A DNA stretch of 64,000 bases from Pseudoselenomonas ruminantium (GCF_900104055.1 NZ_FNJQ01000005.1:70941-134940), one strand, 5' to 3'. Positions 18,079 through 27,348 are shown, counted from the stretch's first letter. Numbers and translations are program-made. Notes: a model not told the origin generated them from the sequence alone.

Positions 18079-19039
18079 CCTTGTTCAGGAAATCCACATA
18101 CTCTTTGACCGCTTCTTTCATTTCATGGAAGCCTTCGTTATAACCAGCGGACAGCAGGTTTGTCGGATCGGCTTCGGTGAAATTCTGGTATTTGCCCTTG
18201 AGTACTTCGGGGAATTCACGGTAAGCGATCTCGCCCTTGCCCAGGGCTTCGATCACAGCTTCAGCCACTTCGTTATAGGTGTGAGCATGGCCCGTGCCAC
18301 AGTTATAGATGCCGCTGGGGCCTTTGTTTTCCCAGAACCAGAGATTGACATTCACGACATCCTTGACATAGACGAAGTCACGGCGCTGCTCGCCGTCTTT
18401 GACCGGCGTGCCATTGATCTCACCCCAACCCTGGAACAAGCGGGCCTTGCCCGTTTCATTGACCTGATTGTAGAGCTGGTAGAAGATGGATGCCATCTTG
18501 CCCTTGTGATGTTCCTGCGGACCATAGACGTTGAAGTACTTGAGGCCGACAATCTGACTATGTGCTTCGGGCATCACCTGACGCACATAACGGTCAAAGG
18601 CCAGCTTGGAGAATGCATAGGGATTCAGCGCATCCTCGCACTCATCCCCCTCACGGAAACCATTCTTACCGTTGCCATAGGTGGAAGCAGAAGATGCATA
18701 GAGGAACGGAATGCGATGCTGCAGGCAGAAGTGCAGCAGGGACTTGGAGTATTCATAGTTGACGCGCATCATGTAGTTCACATCATATTCCATCGTATCG
18801 GAGCAAGCGCCCTCATGGAATACGGCATCGATATCCGTGCCATCGAAATCATCGTTTTCGATGCTCTGCAGGAAATCGTCCTTATGCTGATAGTCAATGA
18901 ACTTGAGCCCGCGCAGATTCTTGTAGTTCTGACCATCCTTGAGGTCATCCACCACCAGAATGTCCGTGCGTCCACGACGATTAAGTTCCTTCACAATATT
19001 GCTGCCGATAAAGCCGGCACCACCAGTTACGATAATCAT
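18053..19039 (-). CDS. hldD: ADP-L-glycero-D-manno-heptose 6-epimerase
   Basis: A 328-residue SDR protein that begins MIIVTGGAGFIGSNIVKELN, the NADP-binding Rossmann loop. It shows YASSASTYGNG and, at residues ~140, the Tyr-x-x-x-Lys pair in NPYAFSKLAFD. LKYFNVYGPQEHHKGKMAS is diagnostic of HldD/RfaD. It converts ADP-D-glycero-D-manno-heptose to the L-glycero form used by GT9 heptosyltransferases. GGGAGG lies 8 bases before ATG. A dispersed repeat copy ends directly upstream of the ribosome-binding site. Confidence 0.96.
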   Translation of the reverse strand: MIIVTGGAGFIGSNIVKELNRRGRTDILVVDDLKDGQNYKNLRGLKFIDYQHKDDFLQSIENDDFDGTDIDAVFHEGACSDTMEYDVNYMMRVNYEYSKSLLHFCLQHRIPFLYASSASTYGNGKNGFREGDECEDALNPYAFSKLAFDRYVRQVMPEAHSQIVGLKYFNVYGPQEHHKGKMASIFYQLYNQVNETGKARLFQGWGEINGTPVKDGEQRRDFVYVKDVVNVNLWFWENKGPSGIYNCGTGHAHTYNEVAEAVIEALGKGEIAYREFPEVLKGKYQNFTEADPTNLLSAGYNEGFHEMKEAVKEYVDFLNKGGYFDYNE

Positions 19040-19057
19040 TGAATAGTCCTCCCTTTA

Positions 19058-19222
19058 CACCTCATCCGAGCGCTTCGCGCCCACCTTCCCCTCAAGGGGA
19101 AGGCTAATAATGGTATATCGTTGCCCGGCGCCCAAGGACGGGCGCCGGTGGACGTAAATCCCCGGAAGGGATTTCAGTCCACGTTTTCTTTGGGTACCTT
19201 TCTTTGCGCCAAAGAAAGGTAC
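19058..19222 (+). repeat. Composite intergenic repeat patch (four inverted repeats)
   Basis: Between the heptose kinase and hldD genes lie four consecutive hairpin-forming pieces. The first is a 47-base element (19058-19104) ending CCTTCCCCT/AGGGGAAGG. The second is CCGGCGCCC (19125-19133) with GGGCGCCGG (19140-19148). The third is an imperfect 15-bp inverted repeat at 19148-19182. The fourth is GTACCTTTCTTTG (19194-19206) with CAAAGAAAGGTAC (19210-19222), a perfect 13-bp stem. The first element recurs at 31951-31999. No U-tract follows, so these are dispersed palindromic repeats rather than a terminator. Confidence 0.85.
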
Positions 19223-19228
19223 AGCTCA

Positions 19229-20206
19229 CTACCTTAATACCTCTAACAATTCTTCCCGGCTCACAGCATATGTGCCGAGCTTCGCCACCACCACGCTGGC
19301 AGCGAGATTAGCCATATAGGCACTAACCTCCGGTTCCAGCCCTCCGGCCAGCCCCAAGGCAAACACGCCGATAACCGTATCGCCAGCACCGGACACATCG
19401 AATACTTCCTGGGCCTTGGTCGGAATATGCTTGGCACTGTCCTTCGTCACCAGCGACATGCCAAATTCCGAGCGCGTAGCCAGCACCTGTTTGATGCCGA
19501 ATTTATCCATCACGAACCGAGCCGCCTGTTCAATGGCTTCGTCCTGATTCTTGATCTTTTGGGGCAGGACAGCATTGAGTTCCTTGAAGTTCGGGGTAAT
19601 GTAATCTGCACCGCTATACTTTCCCCAGTCCGTGCCCTTGGGATCTACCAATACCGGTACCCCTTGCTCGTTGGCCGCCTGAATGATCATCTGACAGGTT
19701 TCTGCCGTGCAGGCCCCCTTGCCATAATCTGAGATGATTACCGCATCCACGCCTTCCTGCAGACGGGCTGCGACAAAGTTATGGAGCCGGTCGGCAAAAG
19801 CTCCGGTTACATCCTCGGCTTCTTCAAAGTCCAGCCGGATCATCTGCTGATGACCGCCAATAACTCTAAGTTTAGTAGTCGTAGGACGATCTGTGGTAAT
19901 CAGCCCCTTATAGTCGATACCCCGAGCCGTGAATTTATCGGTCAGGCTCTGGCAGTGATAATCATCCCCCACAAAACCAGCAATGCCAATCTGACATTCC
20001 AATCTTGCCAGATTATGCGCCACATTGGCCGCACCGCCTAAGGTTTCCTGCTGGCTGGTCACACGGGTGACCGGCACCGGCGCTTCGGGGGAGATGCGCG
20101 TCACTTCGCCATAGTAATACTTATCCAACATCACATCGCCCACTACCAGCAAACGGCACTCCGCAGTCTTGTGGGCAATAAAGTCATACATTATCTGCTT
20201 ATCCAT
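19229..20206 (-). CDS. hldA: D-glycero-beta-D-manno-heptose-7-phosphate kinase (HldE kinase-domain type), copy 1
   Basis: A 325-residue PfkB kinase. LLVVGDVMLDKYYYGEVTRI and SPEAPVPV with LGGAANVAHNLARL match the N-terminal half of E. coli HldE. The ATP/catalytic motif DVSGAGDTVIGVF (residues ~270-283) contains the catalytic Asp. It phosphorylates heptose-7-phosphate at C1. Two such kinases occur in this locus and neither is fused to the nucleotidyltransferase. It lies 3 bases after a GT9 gene and upstream of the repeat patch and hldD. The gene symbol refers to the activity class. Confidence 0.85.
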   Translation of the reverse strand: MDKQIMYDFIAHKTAECRLLVVGDVMLDKYYYGEVTRISPEAPVPVTRVTSQQETLGGAANVAHNLARLECQIGIAGFVGDDYHCQSLTDKFTARGIDYKGLITTDRPTTTKLRVIGGHQQMIRLDFEEAEDVTGAFADRLHNFVAARLQEGVDAVIISDYGKGACTAETCQMIIQAANEQGVPVLVDPKGTDWGKYSGADYITPNFKELNAVLPQKIKNQDEAIEQAARFVMDKFGIKQVLATRSEFGMSLVTKDSAKHIPTKAQEVFDVSGAGDTVIGVFALGLAGGLEPEVSAYMANLAASVVVAKLGTYAVSREELLEVLR

Positions 20207-20209
20207 CCG

Positions 20210-21388
20210 TTAGAATTCTCCTTTGGATATTTCAATAACCCGACACTGATAATCGCCTTTATGGGCGGGCAATTCATAAGCAGGCTTCGCCTTAAACTTC
20301 TCCAGCAAATCTTCCACATAGTGCATCGCTGCCGCCACGGGGATATTCTTCATGCAGGCCAGATTCTCTTCCCCCGCCCGCGGGCATTTATGGATGCCGC
20401 AGGGATGGCATTCTTCCGGTGATTTCAACAATACGGAGCGGCCATCATAGGGATAGAACCCTGGCACAGGCGAAGCCCCGAACATCGTGATCACGGGCAG
20501 ATTCATGGCCACGCCGATATGCATGGGGCCGGAATCCGTCGTCAGGAACAGGCAGCATTTCTGCAGCAAGCCCGCCAACACCGCCAGGCTGACCTTCCCG
20601 GTAAAGATATGCAGGTCCTTGCTGTCCTTATGCTTCATCTGGCTGATACATCTTTCGACAATCGCCAGATCCATCGGCCCGCCGAAGAAAGCAATCTTAT
20701 AGCCCTTTGCCAGCAGCCGGTCTGCACATTGGGCAAAATAACCATCCAGCCAGCGCTTCGTCTCCCAGCTGGCGCCGATATTGAAGGCAATCACCTTATC
20801 TTCCGCAGCAAAATGCTCCTGCCAAAGATTATCTGCCTTCTGCTGATTCTCCGCACTGAGCGCCATTTCGAGGCCGCCATCCTCTGGCTCGAACCCCAAG
20901 GTCTGCCGCAGGACATTCAAGTGCGCATGCACCTGATGTTCCCAGCCAGGTACATATTTATGCGGGGGAAATATCCCGCCCGGCCCCCAGCCTACATGAT
21001 GAGCAATCGAAGGGTTCTGCAAGGTCTGATCAAACAGCAGCGAGAAAAGCGGCTTGCTGTAACCGACAATGTATTTTGCCCCGCTGAAAGCAGCCACCGC
21101 CGAAGCACGTTCATTGCGGTGCAGATTGATTACGAGATCGAATTTTTGCGCCCGCACTTTGCGGATGAATTTCCACAAATTGGCCAGGCCCTTATCTGCA
21201 CCTTTCTTATCCATGAACAAGCAGGCATCCAAGTGGGGATTGCATTCCACCAGATCCCGCCAGCGGGTATCTGCCAGCAAGGTAAGCCTCGCCTGCGGAT
21301 AAGCCTTGCGCAAAGCCCCCAGCACCGGAGTTGTCAACATCAGGTCGCCAATCTGCATCAGATTTATGACCAGTATATTTTGATACAC
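20210..21388 (-). CDS. GT9-family heptosyltransferase-like protein
   Basis: The 392-residue product has ILVINLMQIGDLMLTTPVLG at the N-terminus, KVIAFNIGASWETKRW in the C-lobe and FLTTDSGPMHIGVAMN at the donor site, all GT9 landmarks. A Cys-rich loop CHPCGIHKCP precedes the C-terminal helix. GTG at 21388 is the start, with GAGGAG about 8 bases upstream inside the preceding LtaS-like gene. It probably acts as the second inner-core heptosyltransferase (WaaF-like), but orthology is not certain. Confidence 0.85.
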   Translation of the reverse strand: MYQNILVINLMQIGDLMLTTPVLGALRKAYPQARLTLLADTRWRDLVECNPHLDACLFMDKKGADKGLANLWKFIRKVRAQKFDLVINLHRNERASAVAAFSGAKYIVGYSKPLFSLLFDQTLQNPSIAHHVGWGPGGIFPPHKYVPGWEHQVHAHLNVLRQTLGFEPEDGGLEMALSAENQQKADNLWQEHFAAEDKVIAFNIGASWETKRWLDGYFAQCADRLLAKGYKIAFFGGPMDLAIVERCISQMKHKDSKDLHIFTGKVSLAVLAGLLQKCCLFLTTDSGPMHIGVAMNLPVITMFGASPVPGFYPYDGRSVLLKSPEECHPCGIHKCPRAGEENLACMKNIPVAAAMHYVEDLLEKFKAKPAYELPAHKGDYQCRVIEISKGEF

Positions 21389-21390
21389 AA

Positions 21391-23331
21391 TTATTTCTCC
21401 TCATTTTGGTTCCCCAAGATCAGCCAATAACTCAGGGTGCGCAGCTTGCGCAAAAACGGCTCTAATCTGGATTGTTCCGCAGGAACATCTGCCGCTTCCA
21501 CGCCCGGCAACAGCTCAGTCTTATCCGTGCCGACCTGCCCCATGATCTTATCGGTCAGATAGTATTCGCGGTTGAATGCCGCCGGATACTCACCGATAGC
21601 CGGCGCCACCGACTCATAGGCAAAGCCCGCCGGAGCAATCAGATCAACCAGCGTCGGCATGATACCGGTATGTCCGCCGATGGCATCCTTGGGCAGGATA
21701 TCGTGCTTCACGCCTGCTCCATAGAGCACGAACGGCACGCTCTGGAACTCGAACATCGTCGGTTGCGCACCTGGATTCGAGCGCACGGCATGGTCACCGG
21801 TAATCACGAAGAGGCTGTCCGGATATTCTTTGCTGGTCTGGCGGATAAACTCCGTCACCACTTTATCCATATAGTAATAGTGTCCTACCTCGACAGCCAG
21901 ATTATGGGGATCGCTCTCACTGGGAATCAGCTCCCGGATGGACTGCTCAGCCTTATCCACGTCAAATCCCTCTGCCGCCAGATCGATATTATAGGGCGGA
22001 TGGTTCGATGTGGTCATGATGAGATGTACCGTCGGTTCTTCCTGTGCCAAATGCTCAGACAGTGCCTTGAACAGGTTGCGGTCATTCGTGCCCCAGGTAT
22101 TGGTCTTCGGCGCATGGAAATCCGGATAGCCGTAGAACGCATCAAAGCCCTGCGCCAAGGCCAGACGGCTGATGCTGTCCCAGCCCGGCGTACCGCCATA
22201 CCAGAAATCCACCTTGTATCCCAGCTTATGGAACGGAATCGATATGGCAGTAGGATACATTTCCTTGAAGCTGCGCGGCTGATAATTCACCCGTACATTC
22301 ACTTCCGACAAACCGGTTATCATCCCCGTGATGGCAATGGATGTAAAATCCCCATTGGGCATGAAATTGCGCGTGTAATAGGCATTATCTTCTTTGATTA
22401 GGCTCTTGATGCCGTCTGCCGCCTGCAACGGGGCATATTTGTCCAGCATCGGCCACTGCGCCCAGGTTTCACCCAGGATAATGAAAATATGTTTAGGCTT
22501 CGCAATTTTCGCGCCCGGCGCCTGACGTGTCAACGCTGCCGCGACCTGCTCTGCTGTGAGCTGCTTCACCTCGTCCTTGTCCACACCATAGATATCACCA
22601 GCCTGCATGCGCTTTTCCTGCTGCACGGCGCGGTACATGGCCTGTACATCATCATATATGCACTCATTGAGGAAATCATCCCCTGTGACGGCTGCATTCT
22701 CCCAATTTATGCCAGTGGCATAGGATACACCGCCGCCGAAACGACACAGGAACATGAACAGGACCGTAAACAGGAATGCCCCCACGGCCGTTGCCCGGCT
22801 ATGACGGAACTCTTTCTGCCATACAGGCAGGGCCAGTATCTTCTTCAATGCCCAGGCCAGGATTGCGGTCAAGCCTGCTGCTGCCAGCAGTCCCGGCAAC
22901 AGATGATACTCACTGACCATCATGCCCAGGACTGCCAGCTTGTCATCATGCCATCCCTGGAATACCTGCAGCCCATAGGTCATGCGGAATTCCTCATAAT
23001 AGGGAAACCGCGCCAGGAACAGCACGGTCAGGATGAAGCTGGCCAACGTGCCGATCCCCCAGCGCAGACCATTCCACTGCAAACGCGGCCGAACCAGCGC
23101 AGGCAGTGTTACCAGCAGGAAACTGAGCAGGGTGAAACCACCGGCACTTTTCAGCGACAGCCGCAAGCCGGTAAGATTCGCCTGCACGATATCCGCCATG
23201 ACCGTGGTGTCCGCCATAGCGCCTGCATATTTTCCCATAAAGATCAGACGGTAAAGCGCCATCAGACACAGCAAGAACGCAAACAACCGCAAATCCAGCT
23301 GACAATTTTTCAAATAGGCTTTTAATCGCAT
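21391..23331 (-). CDS. LtaS-like phosphoglycerol/phosphoethanolamine transferase 1
   Basis: The 646-residue membrane enzyme has hydrophobic segments at about residues 15-33, 65-80, 92-108, 145-160 and 182-197, then the sulfatase-fold domain. FIILGETWAQ contributes Glu288. NGDFTSIAITG contains the probable nucleophilic Thr330. FVITGDHAVRSN and DAIGGHTGIMPTLVD contain metal-binding residues. Its start lies one base after the waaC-like stop, with a GAGGAG ribosome-binding site inside that gene. Being translationally linked to heptosyltransferases, it likely modifies LPS core or a related glycan with a phospho-substituent. Confidence 0.8.
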   Translation of the reverse strand: MRLKAYLKNCQLDLRLFAFLLCLMALYRLIFMGKYAGAMADTTVMADIVQANLTGLRLSLKSAGGFTLLSFLLVTLPALVRPRLQWNGLRWGIGTLASFILTVLFLARFPYYEEFRMTYGLQVFQGWHDDKLAVLGMMVSEYHLLPGLLAAAGLTAILAWALKKILALPVWQKEFRHSRATAVGAFLFTVLFMFLCRFGGGVSYATGINWENAAVTGDDFLNECIYDDVQAMYRAVQQEKRMQAGDIYGVDKDEVKQLTAEQVAAALTRQAPGAKIAKPKHIFIILGETWAQWPMLDKYAPLQAADGIKSLIKEDNAYYTRNFMPNGDFTSIAITGMITGLSEVNVRVNYQPRSFKEMYPTAISIPFHKLGYKVDFWYGGTPGWDSISRLALAQGFDAFYGYPDFHAPKTNTWGTNDRNLFKALSEHLAQEEPTVHLIMTTSNHPPYNIDLAAEGFDVDKAEQSIRELIPSESDPHNLAVEVGHYYYMDKVVTEFIRQTSKEYPDSLFVITGDHAVRSNPGAQPTMFEFQSVPFVLYGAGVKHDILPKDAIGGHTGIMPTLVDLIAPAGFAYESVAPAIGEYPAAFNREYYLTDKIMGQVGTDKTELLPGVEAADVPAEQSRLEPFLRKLRTLSYWLILGNQNEEK

Positions 23332-23332
23332 C

Positions 23333-24349
23333 CTAGAGAATCTCCTCTATCTTTCGTTGCACCTGCTCCACCGTGATATTGGCCAGGCAATCAAACTTCT
23401 TAGGGCAGGCACGTTGCCAGCAATATTTGCAGGAGCGATCCACCTCGATGGCATGTTCCATCTGCCCATAGGGGCCATTGCGGTTGGCGTCAGTCGGCCC
23501 CATGACCATGACAGTTGGCGTGCCCAAGCCAGCAGACAGATGCACCGGACCGGTGTCCCCACCTACCGTACTACGCGCATTCTGCAGGATATAGGTGAGC
23601 TGCTTGAAATTCGTTTTCCCCACCAGATTCAGTGGCGGGATCTCACACTGGCTGCAGATCTCTGCCGCCCGCTGCTCATCCACCATACCGCCGCCCACCA
23701 GGACGGGAATCATTTTCTGTTCGTAAAGCCAATCCGCCAACCGAGCAAAATGCTCTGCCGGCCAGCGCTTGTTGGGCCAGTTCGCCCCCACAGCCAGCAC
23801 CACATAAGGATTAGCCATATTGGCCCCTGCCTGGGCAAAAATCTGCTGGGCAAGGCTTGCTTCCCGCTCCGGCACATCCAAAGCAAAGCGCACCTCATGG
23901 ACCGGGCATTCCAATGCTCTGGCCACATCCAGATAGCGCTCCACGATATGACCATGAGCATGCGGACCAATCACCGGCCGCGAGATCTTATCGCTGAGCT
24001 CCCGCATATTGCACATGCCCAGTTTCACCGGCGCCTGCCCCAGACGAGCAATGGCCGCCGACTTGAAGAGTCCCTGCAGATCCAGCACGGCATCATAGTG
24101 GCGCTGCTGGATCTTGCGCTTCAGCGGGCCATATTCGCGCAAAAAGCCCCCCAAGGACTTGAATTTCTTCTTCTCAAAGAGGATGACCTCGTCAATATAG
24201 GGGCTCATGCTGACCAGATCGAACGCTGGCGGTTCCACCACCCAGGTGATATGGCAGTCAGGCTCTTTCTCTTTCAAAGCATAAGCCACCGGCAGAGCGT
24301 GGATCACGTCGCCAATGGCGCTAAGTTTTACAATCAAAAAGTTTTTCAT
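23333..24349 (-). CDS. waaC: LPS heptosyltransferase I-like (GT9)
   Basis: The 338-residue GT9 protein begins NFLIVKLSAIGDVIHALPVA, the classic WaaC opening, and carries AVGANWPNKRWPAEHFARL and TVGGDTGPVHLSAGL. WaaC transfers the first L,D-heptose from ADP-heptose to Kdo of the inner core at the cytoplasmic membrane face. Genes for hldC and the kinase are directly upstream, supplying its donor. A Cys-rich motif CKYCWQRACP near the C-terminus occurs in the other GT9 proteins here too. Assignment as heptosyltransferase I rests on the N-terminal motif and gene order. Confidence 0.85.
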   Translation of the reverse strand: MKNFLIVKLSAIGDVIHALPVAYALKEKEPDCHITWVVEPPAFDLVSMSPYIDEVILFEKKKFKSLGGFLREYGPLKRKIQQRHYDAVLDLQGLFKSAAIARLGQAPVKLGMCNMRELSDKISRPVIGPHAHGHIVERYLDVARALECPVHEVRFALDVPEREASLAQQIFAQAGANMANPYVVLAVGANWPNKRWPAEHFARLADWLYEQKMIPVLVGGGMVDEQRAAEICSQCEIPPLNLVGKTNFKQLTYILQNARSTVGGDTGPVHLSAGLGTPTVMVMGPTDANRNGPYGQMEHAIEVDRSCKYCWQRACPKKFDCLANITVEQVQRKIEEIL

Positions 24350-24353
24350 TTGC

Positions 24354-24815
24354 TCAACTCTTTATCTTCTTGATGATATTCGTCGTCGAACGGCCTTCGA
24401 CCATATCGATGAAGGCCACCCTGCCACCGTAACTCTGTACGATCTTGGCTTCAGGCAGGGTATCCAGCGTATAGTCACCGCCCTTGACATAGACATCGGG
24501 CTTGACTTCGGCAATCACGGCCTCGGCGGTCTGCTCGCCGAAGAAGACCACATAATCCACGGCCTTGAGTGCGCCCACGACTTTTGCCCGGTCCTGTTCC
24601 CCGTTGATGGGACGTTCGGGACCTTTGAGACGGCGCACGGATTCATCGGTGTTGAGCCCGAGGATCAGCACATCGCCCTGCGCCTTGGCCGCTTCCAGAT
24701 AGGTCACATGCCCGGCATGAAGGATATCGAAGCAGCCGTTGGTAAAGACAACTTTTTGGCCGCCCTTACGCAGGATTTCGGCGAATTTCTCAATATCTTT
24801 ACGTTCTATGATCAT
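24354..24815 (-). CDS. hldC: D-glycero-beta-D-manno-heptose 1-phosphate adenylyltransferase
   Basis: The product is a 153-residue nucleotidyltransferase equal to the C-terminal half of HldE. VVFTNGCFDILHAGHVTYLEAA holds the cytidylyltransferase-like HxGH motif; DRAKVVGALKAVDYVV and GRSTTNIIKKI complete it. It joins AMP to heptose-1-phosphate. ATG at 24815 is chosen because AAAGGAG lies 5-6 bases upstream; the frame extends a further 25 codons 5' but there overlaps the kinase gene. It sits between the kinase and waaC-like genes. Confidence 0.94.
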   Translation of the reverse strand: MIIERKDIEKFAEILRKGGQKVVFTNGCFDILHAGHVTYLEAAKAQGDVLILGLNTDESVRRLKGPERPINGEQDRAKVVGALKAVDYVVFFGEQTAEAVIAEVKPDVYVKGGDYTLDTLPEAKIVQSYGGRVAFIDMVEGRSTTNIIKKIKS

Positions 24816-24825
24816 ATTTTCTCCT

Positions 24826-25812
24826 TTAACGCAAAGCCCGGCGCAGTTCCTCGGCAGAAACCGTTGCCGTTCCCAGCTTACGCACGGCAATGCCGCTGGC
24901 GATATTGCTGAGTTCTGCTGCCCGCACCGGCTCCACGCCGGCAGCCAGGGCCAGGATTACCGTGGACACGCAGGTATCACCGGCACCAGACACATCGAAT
25001 ACCTCACTCTTGTCGGAAACGGGGATATCATGGATGGCACCGTCTTTTTCCAGCAGGACCATGCCCTTCTCGCCCCGGGTTACCAATACACCATCGGCGG
25101 CCAGTTCCTCCAGGAGTTCCTGACCGGCAGTGAAGATACTCTCATCGTCCGGCAGCTCCCTGCCTACGGCGGCCGCCAGTTCCGCATCATTCTGCTTGAC
25201 ATAGCCGACATTCCGGAAACGATGGATGTCATAGCGGCTGTCCACCATGCTCGGGATATCATGTTCCCGGCAGTAGGAGATAATCTGCTGCTGCAGTTTT
25301 TCCGTAATGGTGCCGGAGCCATAGTCACTGAGCACCACGCCGTCAATCTGCGGCAGCAGGGCCTCGATATACTGGCTGATCTGGCTTTCATGGGCCTTCT
25401 GCATCGGCTTGTCGCTTTCCTTGTCAATGCGCACGATCTGCTGGCTTACGGTAGCTCTGCCACCGGCAATGACACGCGTCTTGGATATGGTGGGACGCTT
25501 CTCATCGCAGAACAGCCCATCGGTATGCGCGCCATTTTTTTCCAGGGCTTCCTTGAGCCCCTTCGCGGCACTGTCGAGACCTAAAAGCCCCACGGCAAAG
25601 ACATTGCCGCCCAATGTCGCCACATTGTTGACCACATTGGCAGCACCGCCGGCCACCACTTTCTCACCGGCCTGCTTCAAGACCAGCACCGGTGCCTCCC
25701 GCGAAATGCGGGAAATGCGGCCATCCAGATAGATATCGGCCACCATATCACCAATCACAAGGATGTTCTTGCCTTGGATCTCTTCAATAATACTTTCGAG
25801 TTCTTGTTTCAT
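24826..25812 (-). CDS. D-glycero-beta-D-manno-heptose-7-phosphate kinase (HldE kinase-domain type), copy 2
   Basis: A 328-residue PfkB-family kinase with NILVIGDMVADIYLDGRIS, REAPVLVL, VAGGAANVVNNVATLGG and the catalytic loop FDVSGAGDTCVSTVILALA. It is related to, but clearly different from, the kinase at 19229-20206. Its stop lies 10 bases before the hldC start, so kinase and adenylyltransferase are separate, adjacent genes in place of a fused hldE. Either kinase could be the true heptose-7-phosphate enzyme; the other may act on a different sugar phosphate. No clear ribosome-binding site; it starts just after the lptD-like stop. Confidence 0.85.
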   Translation of the reverse strand: MKQELESIIEEIQGKNILVIGDMVADIYLDGRISRISREAPVLVLKQAGEKVVAGGAANVVNNVATLGGNVFAVGLLGLDSAAKGLKEALEKNGAHTDGLFCDEKRPTISKTRVIAGGRATVSQQIVRIDKESDKPMQKAHESQISQYIEALLPQIDGVVLSDYGSGTITEKLQQQIISYCREHDIPSMVDSRYDIHRFRNVGYVKQNDAELAAAVGRELPDDESIFTAGQELLEELAADGVLVTRGEKGMVLLEKDGAIHDIPVSDKSEVFDVSGAGDTCVSTVILALAAGVEPVRAAELSNIASGIAVRKLGTATVSAEELRRALR

Positions 25813-25818
25813 ACTTTA

Positions 25819-27348
25819 TCACCACGGTGTAAACTGCCAACGAATATTCCATTTGTTTTCCCGCGATTTATAACGCAGGATAACCTGTGAGCAATGCAGG
25901 TCATGGTACCAATAATAGTCAATATTCTTCCATTTACTATGATCCAGATCATACTTCGTGCCCACGGCAATACGATTGATATCATCAATTCGATAGCTGA
26001 AACCGCCCTCCAGTTTCTTGGAATAATCATCGGTATCATAATCAAAGAGGGTGTTATTCCGATTCTTCTTGCTATAATGATAACCAGCATAAGCGGCCCA
26101 GCGCTCATTGAAATCCTTGGTCAGCACAGCATCCCCACTAATACCAGACACGCGGGAATCATTATAAGACTCCCGGGTAATACTGTAACCCGTTTTCAGA
26201 TACAAGGTATAACGGTGGAACCGAATCGGATCGTATCCCAGCGATACGCCATATTCTCCATGATTACTATGCACGCCATTACCATACCAACGGCCATATT
26301 CCGTATTCAGGCCATAAGTGAAGTGCGTCTTGCCAATATGATCGCCATAATTCCAGAAGGCAGAAGGCTCCTTCTTGATCCACTCATTATCGCTGTCTTC
26401 AAAGTATCCATAGCGCACACCGGTTTTCATGCCAGCATTCTGCCAGGTCAGATCATAATTGGAACGCCATCCATCCTTGGTATTGATGAAAATATTGGTA
26501 TTCGCATCCAGATTCTTGCGCAAGGGGAATGTCAAATCCCAGCGGATATACGCGCCATCATCATTATTGTAACCCACGCGCGGGAAAACGTGCTTCTTGG
26601 AAGCGCCAGCACCCACCCCGGTTTCATAATGCTTCTTGGTCAGGATTACCCGGCCCCGCAGATGGAACTTCACATTCTCCATCACGAGCTTCTGATTGGG
26701 ATAATAGACGATCTTCTTTGCGCTCAGATGGTAGTCCGGCCTTTTGGCACCGCACTTGCTCTCTGTCCCATCATAGACTACGATCCTATCGGGATAGAAC
26801 TCAAACCGCTTACCGGTTATATAGTGCGCACCAGCCTTGCCTTTGACATCTTCCAGCGAACCAGTTTTTGCACCATAGTTGTAATGTGCCTTGTAACCAT
26901 CCAAAGTCACACGCACCTGTCCCGGTGTCATCTGCAGGATATGGGCCTTGTCCGGGATATTCACATCCTGGCTCTTGGTATTACCTGTGACCTCTTCGCC
27001 CTGGAAACGATGTGCGTCCATCTGCAGGATATCCACTTTGCCTTTGGCCACAAAGCTGCCGTCGCGTTCATCATAGGTGAGTTCCTCACCCTCAAAGGCC
27101 ACAGGAGCCGCTTTTTTCGGATCCACAGGATGACGAAGATTCCGCTCCATCGCCTTGGCATCGTCCAGCAGTTTCTGCTGTTCTGCCGTCAACCGGTTTT
27201 CCCGTTCGGTACGGTGCTGCTCCTCGATGTAATCTAACGCATCAATGCCTGTATCGGAGTCTGCATGATATTCAGCACTGGCCATCCCGCTCATGAAGGG
27301 CAGCATAAGTGCTGCGGTCACCAGCCCCGCAAGCTTCTGTTTATTCAT
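25819..27348 (-). CDS. lptD: LptD/OstA-like outer-membrane LPS-assembly protein
   Basis: The 509-residue protein has a signal peptide ending near ASA-EYH. A charged linker follows, then an OstA/LptA-like beta-jellyroll (residues ~85-190; FEGEELTYDERDGSFVAKGKV is typical). The remainder is an aromatic-rich beta-barrel ending in Trp, the normal signal for outer-membrane assembly. It would insert LPS into the outer leaflet. It is shorter than proteobacterial LptD (~780 residues), as seen in Negativicutes. AGGAG precedes ATG. It leads the heptose operon, linking LPS export with synthesis. No LptA or LptC gene is present here. Confidence 0.8.
   Translation of the reverse strand: MNKQKLAGLVTAALMLPFMSGMASAEYHADSDTGIDALDYIEEQHRTERENRLTAEQQKLLDDAKAMERNLRHPVDPKKAAPVAFEGEELTYDERDGSFVAKGKVDILQMDAHRFQGEEVTGNTKSQDVNIPDKAHILQMTPGQVRVTLDGYKAHYNYGAKTGSLEDVKGKAGAHYITGKRFEFYPDRIVVYDGTESKCGAKRPDYHLSAKKIVYYPNQKLVMENVKFHLRGRVILTKKHYETGVGAGASKKHVFPRVGYNNDDGAYIRWDLTFPLRKNLDANTNIFINTKDGWRSNYDLTWQNAGMKTGVRYGYFEDSDNEWIKKEPSAFWNYGDHIGKTHFTYGLNTEYGRWYGNGVHSNHGEYGVSLGYDPIRFHRYTLYLKTGYSITRESYNDSRVSGISGDAVLTKDFNERWAAYAGYHYSKKNRNNTLFDYDTDDYSKKLEGGFSYRIDDINRIAVGTKYDLDHSKWKNIDYYWYHDLHCSQVILRYKSRENKWNIRWQFTPW

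Noticed and set aside
25894..27237. 447-codon plus-strand frame opposite lptD
   Set aside because: Antisense to a well-supported outer-membrane protein gene; composition is that of a shadow frame and there is no ribosome-binding site.
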